NCBI GenBank assembly: GCA_905331475.1
Contig: CAJNYU010001722.1
Span: forward strand, 1 to 64,000
DNA: 64,000 nucleotides
Direction of reading: 5' to 3'
Origin: Rotaria socialis
Lineage: Eukaryota > Rotifera > Eurotatoria > Philodinida > Philodinidae
Part shown: one piece after another, positions 37,575 to 50,702 of the stretch
How positions within the stretch are numbered: position 1 is the first letter of the stretch
How the letters are laid out: the number at the start of each line of letters is the position of its first letter
The notes under the pieces: generated by a model
The model's input: the letters and a program-made list of their open reading frames with translations, nothing else
Databases searched by the model: none
What the model was told of the DNA's origin: nothing
Translations under genes and position numbers: made by a program

Positions 37575-38549
37575 TCACCAATCGTTTACATCTGCAGTAT
37601 CTCTTGTCCATTGATATTGACCACCACGTTCAAAAAACATGTTTTCGTCAAAGCCACTTCGATCTAAGGCTGCCTCAATACCAACGTCAAGTATAGACGG
37701 CGAAGGATCTTTCCGACCTTTTGTGCAATCCAAAAATCGCATATTTTGATCGAGTATTAAATATGAATTTCTCATTGCTAAATTTGATTCTGGCACAAAA
37801 CATGTTAAATGTTGATGACGTTGGCAAAAATCTGTAAACTGTTCATTGGTTATAATCAAATCTCGTGCATCGCGTTTATTTTCTCCACCCATATTTTCGC
37901 CATCGATAAGTAAACATTGAAAAACTTTCCATCGTATTGGTTTAAGTTGTTCAATTGCATCTACCATATTTTCTTGATAATTAAGTGCATGTATAACAGA
38001 ATTCACTTTAAATATAATATTATATTGTTCACATAAATGTCTTACACGACGTACATGAGAGATTTGTGAATGATTTCGACGGCCATTGGTTCGTCCGGCT
38101 TGTCGATTACATTCATCATCGAATGAATCACATGATATAGCAAGTATATCTAAATATTTTGAATATGTTTCAAACCATTTTTCTGTTATTAAACTTCCAT
38201 TTGAAACAATACTTGTTGCCATTTGGCATTCTTCTTTGGCATAACGTGTTAGTTCACCAACATAACGTCCATTTTCAATTAAAAATGGTTCACCACCAGA
38301 AAAATTAATTTTTTTCGTACCAGCTTGTTTCAATAAATGCATTCCACGTTTTGCTTCGTCTAATGGGAGACGATCATTAGTAATATTTGTGTGGAAACAG
38401 AATTTGCATTGATAGTTACACGCACGAGTTAAATGATAATTAACACTGAGAGGGATTGGTTGTTTTGACCTTGGTGTTTTGAAGAAATAAAGTTGAAAAA
38501 TGCTCCATAATTTCCACAATACTTTAAGTAAATGTTCGATAATCAACAT
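37575..38549 (-). CDS. RSAD2: Viperin (radical SAM ddhCTP synthase)
   Basis: Intronless, 324 residues. The N-terminus MLIIEHLLKVLWKLWSIFQL is an amphipathic/hydrophobic helix like the one that anchors viperin to ER and lipid droplets. The radical SAM cluster motif is C-N-Y-Q-C-K-F-C (C44, C48, C51), in the context LTRACNYQCKFCFH. GGEPFL (SAM binding), SIVSNGSLI and SCDSFDD follow, then KVNSVIHALNYQEN, RWKVFQCLLIDGEN and FVPESN, all typical of eukaryotic viperins. The C-terminus ends in DW, as the C-terminal Trp needed for CIA-mediated iron-sulfur loading. It converts CTP to ddhCTP, a chain terminator of viral polymerases. It lies convergent with CIB2 at only about 310 bp. No CMPK2 partner is present. 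Confidence 0.95.
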   Translation of the reverse strand: MLIIEHLLKVLWKLWSIFQLYFFKTPRSKQPIPLSVNYHLTRACNYQCKFCFHTNITNDRLPLDEAKRGMHLLKQAGTKKINFSGGEPFLIENGRYVGELTRYAKEECQMATSIVSNGSLITEKWFETYSKYLDILAISCDSFDDECNRQAGRTNGRRNHSQISHVRRVRHLCEQYNIIFKVNSVIHALNYQENMVDAIEQLKPIRWKVFQCLLIDGENMGGENKRDARDLIITNEQFTDFCQRHQHLTCFVPESNLAMRNSYLILDQNMRFLDCTKGRKDPSPSILDVGIEAALDRSGFDENMFFERGGQYQWTRDTADVNDW

Positions 38550-38639
38550 TTTTATATTGCTTTAAAGATCGTACAAACAAAAGAACTAATATTTTTAAAG
38601 AATAGCTAGTCGCTTTTTTTTATAGTACATGAGCGACTG

Positions 38640-38697
38640 AGGAAAACCCAGTGACTCATTAAAATACCCAGACATGAGATGGCTTCACTGGGTTTAA
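38640..38697. repeat. Short inverted repeat upstream of viperin
   Basis: AACCCAGTGA and TCACTGGGTT form 10-bp arms about 30 bp apart, roughly 95-150 bp upstream of the viperin ATG. It could be a hairpin, a regulatory palindrome or a decayed MITE. Confidence 0.4.
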
Positions 38698-39156
38698 GAA
38701 AAATAACTTAGCTAATTAATTTCAAATAACGAAATTCAATAAGCATTAATAATCAATTAAAATTGCTAAATATTTTTGTTCTTCTGTATCACAGGTAGAA
38801 AATAAATTTTTTATACTTCAGTACACGCTCAACTATATGGATGAGTATACTTCTGGCAATAATCAATTGCCGTGATATTGAGTTCTGTTAACACAGCAAA
38901 TGTAGTAACTTTAGCGGATAGTCTTAGTGAATTGTAGTTTATTCCTAATACGGAAAACACCTGTTGCCTACTGTCTTACGTTAGTTATAGATTCGTTTAT
39001 ACCATGATAGAAGAAAACAATGATATCAAATGCTCTACTGAAGATTTTCACTTCCTTGAATGGAATTAAAATACTGCACCACTAGGATTACTAGTATTGC
39101 TTTATTAATGGTATCTCTCTATCCGTTAGATTTTCATATCAATTGATTGTTCTATT

Positions 39157-39590
39157 CAGTGGCGGCGGAGCCATTGAGACAGGTGAGGCTTGAGCCTCAC
39201 CTAGATTTCAGCAGATGAGGCTCAGCCTCATCTAGATTTCAGATTGCAAATTGTTATTTTCTATTCTCAAGATTTGTTACGCTGAGCCAGTGGCGGCGAA
39301 GCCACTGAGACCCATGAGACTTGAGCGTCACCTAGATTTCACAAGATGAGGTTCAGCCTCACTTACTTTTGTACTGAATATTGTTATTTTTTATTTGTGC
39401 ATCAAAGCAGGAGCAAAAAAAGTCTTTTTTGGTATTTTCCAATCATCTTTTTTATACTGACCATTTTTATTTTTACTGCAGTTCAATAAAAAGAAGACTT
39501 ATTTTTTGCTTGATGCGTTCATAAAATTCCACGGTAGAAAAAAAAAATATTATGAGCCTCACCTAGCTTAATGACGCTCCGCCACCCCTG
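39157..39590. mobile_element. hAT-type MITE, 434 bp, perfect 8-bp target duplication
   Basis: Begins CAGTGGCGGCGGAGCC and ends GCTCCGCCACCCCTG, the CAG(T/G)GGCGGAGC-type termini of hAT elements. GTTCTATT is duplicated exactly on both sides (39149-39156 and 39591-39598). Internally, GTGGCGGCGAAGCCACTGAG at about 39290 repeats the left end, so the element may itself be a composite. It carries no transposase. The intact duplication suggests fairly recent insertion. Confidence 0.88.
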
Positions 39591-39598
39591 GTTCTATT

Positions 39599-41126
39599 TT
39601 ATTATTCATTGTTTAAAATAAATAAGCGTACTAATTGAATATTAATATAATACGAATAAGAGAGAGACATCGGAATAATTTTTACATAATATTACACGCT
39701 AATAATACATTTTGTGATTCTAAATTATCATTCTATACTAATCGCACAGAGATCATGTATGAAACACGGTAACTAACGCCATCCAAAAAGCTGTAAAAAA
39801 AAGGGGACCGTTTATCCAATAGAAAGTAAGGGAGTGGTGAATATACAGTTAGTTCAATGACTATTTGTTCACAATGATTGGTTGATGTCAAACGTCCTTT
39901 ATTTCTCGTGAGCGTGTAAGTAAATGTTGGTTCCTTGAAAATCTCGGGATTCTTTCATTTGATTGATGTTAGTGATTTTTTTCTTTTTGAATATTTATTT
40001 AGTTACATGAATAGTTTTAAATTACTCATCAAGGTAAATGAAATGGAACTACGTTAAGCATTAGTGTTCGCTGATATTTCGCATACTATGATTATTATTC
40101 TAGCTGAGTAAATCAAGATATGAAAAAAAGTCAACAATAAAAACAGACGTGAATGTAGAACAGAAAAAAATTAACAACAACTTCTTGTGTAATAATAAAT
40201 ATATCTGTTTGATAGTCGACAATTTTTTTATTGTATTTTTGATTGATGACTTTTCGACGAGAAAAAAATGTTAATCTTCACAACTCGAAGCCATAAATAA
40301 AACTAGATTTAGTATTGATGGAAAAAAACCAAAATGGCATCCTAGGACTTCATAGTTGTTTTTTTCTTTTTTCTACTATTTTTATCTTTATATTTGAATG
40401 TCACGCAAACATGAGAAATTTCATTCCAATGAGTAATCTTCGTCTTATCTATTCTTTGTCTTGTCTCATACATCGTTGTTTTTCTCCGCCTATTTTTATT
40501 TTGGCGTATTATCAAAGAGTTTAAAAGATGCATCAACTTTTTATTTATTTATTTTTTCGTGATGAGCTAAACAATAGCTTTATCGATTTTAACACTAATT
40601 GATGATAGTAACTGTTCTGTTTCTTTTCCTGCACTATATGACCTGTTATATTATATCCTTCTCTTGGTCGATCGATGTACGCATGCGTGAGATGTCTTCT
40701 TTTATATATATGAGTCTATGTATATCTGACAGGATAGTTGAGATTTAACAAACAAAAGTAAAGATATATGCATTATATTATCATGATATTATGAATTTTT
40801 GAACTAATCGATCGACATCGAATATTGACAAAATTCGAGTCGTGTATAAGCTTGCGTCGGGGCCCGCCTTCGTATTTTTTTTGCGTTTAACATGAATGTT
40901 TATTTAGAGCTTAAATATGTTCTCGTCGTTTTTCTATTATACAATGTGCCATCGTTCTCTCTTTTTATTTAAGATTGTGTATATGTGTATGTCAAAAGTT
41001 CATTTTTTTTATGACCTCGTGAACTAAATAAAAACGACGATTAAATCGATTTATTTAAACAATAAGTAAATGTCTGAGAAGTTTATATGATCACAACTTT
41101 TTATGTTCAATTTTATTTTTTCATAG
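39599..41126. other. Intergenic / 5' region of the LIMK-type kinase gene
   Basis: AT-rich. TTTTTTCATAG directly before the ATG at 41127 is a good splice acceptor, so a non-coding or short coding first exon probably lies in this stretch. No LIM or PDZ coding exon could be found here. Confidence 0.45.
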
Positions 41127-44147
<3,021 letters not shown>

Positions 44148-44731
44148 TTTTTTTCTGTTCTTTTAAATATCTTTTTACAAAAAACCCCGGTGGATTAATT
44201 ATATCTCGTTTTCTTTATTTCTATTTCTTTCTGTCTCTCCACAATGCCGTCCAGTGGCATGGATAAATTCCATATTGTTACTTGAAAACTATAGCACGAA
44301 CATTATTGAAATGTTGACTCGCCTTTTTCTTTTTTGTTATGTGTATATAGATAGTCTTTTGTTCGCATTCCTTCTTCTTTTTTTCTATCTGTATGATTAA
44401 TCTATTCATTAACAGATATAAAAAAATCTGTTCGTTTTTTCCTGCTCTTTTCGGATATAAATTTGTCATATCTTACGATAGTTCAACGAGTTTTTGATGC
44501 TTTAAGATTGTATTTATATAAATAACATCATATGATCATTTTCAACTTAATGAAGAATGATAAAAATACAGGAAAAGAAAATGAATGCTTTTTGCTTCTT
44601 ATGTAAAGAAATGAGTACGACGCCGGCGCACAGGAAAAAGAGAAAAAGAAAAAGAGGACGGAGTTTGCATTACTCTCTTGTTTTTTTTTCGTTTCCTGCC
44701 TTTTGCTTTCTCTTTGTTTATTTCTAGATCA
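44148..44731. other. Intergenic, kinase 3' flank and antizyme promoter region
   Basis: AT- and T-rich. No gene seen. Leads into the TATA box of the antizyme gene. Confidence 0.5.
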
Positions 44732-44740
44732 TATAAAAAG
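44732..44740 (+). promoter_or_regulatory. TATA box of the antizyme gene
   Basis: TATAAAAAG, followed about 25-30 bp later by ACTAGTCTCAGTGCG, a plausible start region. The ATG is at 44906, about 165 bp further. Confidence 0.5.
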
Positions 44741-44905
44741 CGCTGCACATACACACTAGTCTCAGTGCGTATTCATTCGTTTGCGAAACTATTATTTAGC
44801 ATATCCCATAAAAAAAATAAATAAAACAATTTTTCCTATCATAATTAAACTGAGAAAAGTATTTATTTTTTATTATTTTCTACGAAAAACAAATAACTTG
44901 TTACC

Positions 44906-45715
44906 ATGCCCTATATTAAAGATCAATCAAATAATGAAACGTAGGTGTTTTGTTTATAATGTCTAATTTATTCTCAATATTTATTTATTTTTATAGGATG
45001 AATGATTTTTGTTACCAGAACGCGGCCGAAATAAAGTGGTATTCCTGATGTGGCCAACGGTTTGTTTGAAAAAAATTAATTTGATTCGATTATTTATTTG
45101 TATCGATATTGTTTTTGTAGCTGCTGTCGATTTAACATCAAATATAAGCGCAGAGGGCGGCAGCGTTGGACGACGAGTATTAACCTCGCGCCACAATGGA
45201 TTCATCATCAAATCAATGGAGTCTCAAAAGGTTAGTTTTGCTATTTCCTATTGATATTTACGAACAAGTTTTGCTTTTGTTGCTGATTAATTTAGATTTA
45301 TGATGATGAAAATTTGAAATTAAAATATGAGAAAATATTAGAATTTTCTCACGAAAATGATCTTTCATGGTTTATTAGATTAGATACAGATTCACTTTAT
45401 GTAGGAATTCCTGAAGAATTATCTGAAGGATCAAAAGAGAAGTAATAAAAACAATTTTATTTTAATTTCAAATTGTTATATTTTTCTTTTTCATCAAATA
45501 GATTTCTTAGTCTTCTAGAATTTGCTGATGATACAATGCATTGTAAACATGTTATTATATATTTTGATAAGGGTCGGCCTGATCGAGCAATGGTAGTAAA
45601 AACATTTATGTTTCTTGGTTTTCATATATTATCGCCTGACAATACATTAATGAAAGATATTGATAGAAAGCCCGATCAATTATTTATGGTCTACACAATC
45701 GACGGTGATGAATAA
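44906..45715 (+). CDS. OAZ: Ornithine decarboxylase antizyme, expressed by +1 programmed frameshifting
   Basis: Exons 44906-44940, 44997-45059, 45121-45230, 45296-45441 and 45502-45715. The zero frame gives a 28-residue ORF1 (MPYIKDQSNNE..., ending AEIKWYS) that stops at TGA 45046-45048. Skipping T45046 continues in the +1 frame with DVANAAVDLTSNISAEGG. It then runs through SWFIRLDTDSLYVGIPEE, LSEGSKEKFLSLLEFADDT, CKHVIIYFDKGRPDRAMVV and KTFMFLGFHILSP to a TAA at 45713. The full product is 188 residues, and the nucleotide total minus one is a multiple of three. The site TGG-TAT-TCC-TGA-TGT matches the animal antizyme slip site TCC-TGA-T. Antizyme binds ODC monomers, sends them to the proteasome without ubiquitin and blocks polyamine uptake. 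High polyamines raise frameshifting. Confidence 0.95.
45043..45049 (+). promoter_or_regulatory. +1 ribosomal frameshift site (TCC-TGA-T)
   Basis: The ribosome pauses on TCC with the slow stop TGA-T in the A site and shifts one base forward to read GAT. Intron 2 begins at 45060, only 11 nt after the stop codon, so any 3' stimulatory structure must form across the exon 2-3 junction in the mature mRNA. Confidence 0.92.
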
Positions 45716-48274
45716 ATTTTCCTGATTGTCTAGTATATATATTGTTTTCTTCATTTCCTATCGATCAAAATTGTTTCTCATTCATATTTTGCTTCATTGT
45801 TATATATTTGATATATTTTAATGAACAAAAAACAGTAGATATCGATGTTCTTTTTCTTTTCCGCACGTACAAATTACTTTTAATTTTCACGTTTTTTTTG
45901 TTTTGTTTACATGCTAGTTTTCATACAATTGTAAATATACGTGTATACACTTCATGGTTGATTTCATTGTAATTAATAAATAAAAAAGTATCAAATGATT
46001 TTTCTTTTTTATTCACATCAATTTGGCTAAATATTACAAAATTCCAATGTGTCATGGAATATTTTTCTTTTGCAAGATAAATCTTCCAATTCTTTACAGG
46101 AATTTTCCAATGCCGATAACAACATATGTTTCTATTGGCATTCTTGTGGCTAGAACTATGTAACCAATACTTGCTTTGTATGACTTATGATGAAAATAAC
46201 GACGCAATTTGAAAAACAAGCCAGCAGAAGAAAAACAAAAGCAGTCTTTTTTTTACACTGATAAATTTGGATTTTTCCAAGAGAAATAATTATAAATGAA
46301 AAGAGCAACTTAAGTAGAATTATAGCTTTTCTCTATGGTTGAAGATCATAATCAACTTGATGAACATTTCATTCTATTGGTGAATGTTAAAGGTGTTCAA
46401 GTCATTCCCTTTTTTCTGAACTTGTTGATATGTTATTTTAATTTTATTCTCGATTACGAATGTCGTTGTGTTTTTTCTTCTGCTGTTTTAATCGCTTGAT
46501 AAAACACTGTCAGAATCAACGACGAAGCGTCAAAAAAAGAAAAAGAAATTGAATTACTTCTTTCAAAAAGCATGCCACTTGTTTCGGATGCATACTTGAA
46601 AAAATAGTTAAGAAGAAGAGAAAATTGTTTTTTTCTTTTTATACTTTTCTTTGAAAATTTGTACAGTACAAAAGCCTTCAACAGAGTAATAGATGTGCAA
46701 GCCTCTCTCTCTATATAAGTACTGTACCAGGCACCAGTTCGTGCATTTCTTTAGTTTCGGCCTAGAATCCTTTTTTGTACCGTAGCGGACTTGTAGCAAT
46801 TCGATTTTGTTCGTAAAGTGACTTTCGTTCCATTGGTTGGGAGCGTTGTCAGCTGCTTATTCATTTATAATTTCGCATTTGAATTCTTTTTTCTTCGTAC
46901 TTCATGGCCAGCACACTCATTGAATTGAAGTCGTCGGTGTACATCATTAACAGAGAGCAAGACAGACGGTTTATGAAAAGAAAAAATTTCGATATTTCTA
47001 TTATTGATGAAAGAATTCAAGTCTTTCTATTTATGGGTTTTCACAGCGAACGACTTCTATATGCAGCAGCTGTCACAAGATTTTAACTGTCAAAACATGT
47101 TTAACAAATTGCATGAAAGAATAAACGTAAAATATTTATAATGGTACAAGTCTTGTAAATAGAGAAACGTGCAACAAATATAATGAGTTGGATAAATCAA
47201 CATTCTAATTCAATTAATTCTATAGGGAAAACAAGGATCAATATTAACATAGCTATTTTTAGTTTGTTCTAAATCTGTATTTCTATTAATTCATAAAACA
47301 ACAAAGCTTTACGCCAATCAATTGATATCTGTGGATGCGTATCAGAAGACTCATCTGCGTTTAATTTCTGTTTTGTAAAAGACTCAAGTATTTTATGTTA
47401 GAGATGATGACATGATCATAACTGTTGATTTGAGCTCGAAGAAAACAAAATTTTTCTCGTTCTCACAAGAGTAGGCTAGAATACGGCCGTTATACTTGGT
47501 AAACTTGCATACATAATTAAGTATGTTGCTTTCTAACAATAGCTTGTTTATTTTTAAGAAGAAAACATAGAACAAATGCATAATCAAAATGTTAGATTCA
47601 ACTGTTGAAAAATGATTTGATGTGTCTAATTCTATTTTTAATTAGTAAAGTAGCATCGCCGAATCGGCACACTAGTAATCTTGGGGCGGGGGAGGGGGAT
47701 GATTTCATCTATCAACAAGATAGGACCACGCGAGAAATTATCAACACAATCTAAAGAGAATTTCCAAAATTCCCTATGAGAAGAATAATAGGCACATTTA
47801 TGAATTTCAAATGTCAATGTGGTTTATTTCCGTTACATTTTGCTTTAAAAAAAAAGTAAATTAACTGATAAGAAGAAAATACAAAAAATATCCATATCAT
47901 TGTTTTTTCCTCAGAGCTCAATAATTTTAATTTACTCTCGCACGTGATATTCCAGATCGTCTATCTCTGTAGACAACAGAATAGCGTTCAAACAATTGTC
48001 TTTCGAATTCCATATTTAACTATCAAAATGATCTCGATTTTAATATTCATTCAGAAAAAGAAAAACAAACAAAAAGAAACTCTTATTTTGTACACATAAA
48101 TGTCTCGTTGTTGTTTTTCCCTCTCATTATTCATATAATTATAAATAATAAGCAGATCAAAGACATATGTGCGATGGAGTTTATAGCGCACATTATCAAT
48201 AAGATCACTGTGTGTGAAGGTAATTACAAAGAAGAAAAACCGTAGACAAGACAATAATAAACACGAGAAAAGTT
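45716..48274. other. Intergenic between antizyme and Eyes absent (convergent)
   Basis: The antizyme poly(A) signal AATAAATAAA lies at about 45975. A TATATAAG at 46712 with a plus-strand frame at 46904-47086 (60 residues, no recognised family) hints at an unassigned transcript but is not enough to call a gene. A G-rich tract lies at about 47684-47699. Confidence 0.4.
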
Positions 48275-50702
48275 TTAAAGAAATTGCCAGTCAAGTGCAT
48301 GAACTAGAGCTGTCAAATTTTGATGTTCATTGATACGCCAAAATGGCCAATTGAGCTACAACAAAAAAAGAAAAACAGCCAATTTAAAATTAGTATAAGA
48401 AGAAAAAAAAGTTCTAATCGCTCAATTTACTTGTTTAGCTGCTATTTCTTCATCACGTCCATCTCCAATAACAACATATGTTGGTTTTCTTCCAAATCTT
48501 GTATGTATACGTTCGAAACAATTTTCTCTACCAATTTTTGTTGCACTATAGACATTTTCTATATCGAACAGATCACCAAGACCATGTAAAAGAATTTTCG
48601 ATAATCCTTGAACTAAGGGACATGTTGTAACAAGTACATTGATACAATTTTTTCTAAAAAAATTGAATACATTCAAGATTTTTTGTAGTCAAGCTAAAAA
48701 TTAAAATTTCATAATGAGTTGGTTTTCTAGTGCACGATAGCCTTGTCACTATAATTATGTTTTGTAACACATAGGTAAGGAAAATTAATTTGTGACTAAG
48801 AAGTTCATGAGGTCATGGCATAAATTCGATCTAATAATGGCGTCATGTTGAATTTCTTTTGATATCATTTCATGTATCAAATTTACATTCAAAAATAGAC
48901 GTGCAATCAAACTTTGATAGAGGTCATGTGGAGTTAATTAAAAAACGGAAGTAGTAGTAGGTTAGAGAAAGCAGTATAAAAGAAAAACTAGAATATTACA
49001 GGCCGTCTGATAAGCCTATACTCATGTTTAGGTATACTCGAAATTTATATTAGGAAATATATTTAAAATGTTCTTGCGTTATTACCAAAATACTCCTCAC
49101 ACGTCCGCTCAGTCTAATTGTATGAGAAAACCTTTCTACAAGCTTGCTCAGATTCATAAAAAAAGAAAGACGAAAGACTAGTAAATCTTTTATTGTAGAA
49201 GATGATATGAAAAAGTGTGTCGAAATATATTTGGTAGAACAATTTGTACCCAGTAGAGATTGATCCGAGACAATTACAGATGTTGTTGATACGCAAGCAA
49301 AAACCATGTGTCAATGAGATCTCGTTCTGATATCTACTTTACTTTCTTATTACTAACAGCTTCTGTCATTTTAATATAAAATTTGCCATTACCTTTGTTT
49401 AATAATATTTAAAGCTTTCGATGCCAATGTAAGCCATGATCCAGTGAATGATTCAATATCTAAACGTAATTGAAGTAATTCTTCATATTTTTGTTGACCA
49501 AGTAAACCTAAATAGATGATATTGCAATTTTGATTGATTCTTTTTCATTCTTATCTTTTACTTTGTGTATCCATTCTGTAGGTATTAAAAATATCTTTTA
49601 TACGTCGATAACGAAATGCTAATTTTCTCATCCAATCGACACCGCCGCGAACTGTATTGCTCACGTTGGATGATGATGACGATGAATTAAACCCATCAGT
49701 TGAAAAATTGTAATTACTGAAGAAGAAAAAGATTGATTCAAATTTATCAGGTGAATTAAAAATTACCTTAAATCTTGTCCGTTATCATCTGATGAAGTAT
49801 CATCAATATTTACTTGATCACATTCTTCAAGATCATTAAAAAATAAATGTGTATCTGCTAACTTAAATATCAATTCTTCCATGCGTAAACCAAAATTCAT
49901 TGCTATTTGAGGATCCTGAAAATAATCAATAGAGTAATAAGAAGAAAAGAAAAGAAAAGAAATATTCATATCTACTTTTTGATAATGTTGTGCATAACTT
50001 CCAGTTAATAATGAATGTAAAATAATAATTGTTTCATCTAAATCCCATATAAATATTCGTTCAATATTATTATCCAATTCTGGTGATAATTGCTGAATTT
50101 TATTTCGATTTCGAATCGTTTTTGATTTCGATGTCGAACAAATTTTGCCATCAGTTTTATTCGATGGTGACGGAGAATTCGATGTACTTGGATTTGAATG
50201 ATCTAGAATGAAATATTTTCGTTGAGAATTTTATTTATTTTCATTGAGCGATTTTTGTTCTTACCAAGATTTGATAATGGAACTAGTTCACATTGATATT
50301 CTTGAGGTTTTAGTGCTGTTGTTAATTGATTTGATGAATGAAGATTATAGGGTGGATGATAGACTGATGATGGATGGTCTGGATAAATAAACGATGGTTG
50401 AAATGAATAATAAGCTGGATCAAAAGCCTATTAACAAAAGAATTAGTTTTTTTTGTGCTGCTGCTTTGAATCCTACCGGTTGAGTACTATATGGTGATGC
50501 ACCAGTTGATGCGCCAACTGATGAAATGCCACTTGTTGAATAACCTAATTGTAGATTTTAATTAGATAACAAAACTATACAGAATAATCTTACTGTCAGG
50601 TGATAAATATGGAATATTCAAGCCTGAATAACCATTAGATGTTGAATTGTAATACGGAGGAATATTGACATAGCCCTGCGATGAAAACGTATAGCCTGCC
50701 AT
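48275..50702 (-). CDS. EYA: Eyes absent homologue (EYA transcription cofactor/phosphatase)
   Basis: Nine exons on the reverse strand (50702-50594, 50544-50477, 50427-50265, 50202-49976, 49915-49767, 49716-49562, 49507-49393, 48653-48431, 48355-48275) encode 429 residues from the ATG at 50702. TTTCTAG just upstream leaves room for an earlier coding exon. The N-terminal 150 residues are rich in Tyr, Ser and Pro, like the EYA transactivation region. The C-terminal EYA domain is complete: [20 protein letters not shown] carries the haloacid-dehalogenase nucleophile motif D-x-D-x-T (D167/D169). Next come [20 protein letters not shown] and [20 protein letters not shown], then [31 protein letters not shown] and [10 protein letters not shown]. 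It ends ALDWQFL. EYA acts with Six-family proteins and dephosphorylates tyrosine. Intron 7 is long (739 nt); the others are short. Confidence 0.95.

Noticed and set aside
46904..47086. Possible small gene with upstream TATATAAG
   Set aside because: 60 residues with no recognised family or splice partners; left as part of the intergenic note.
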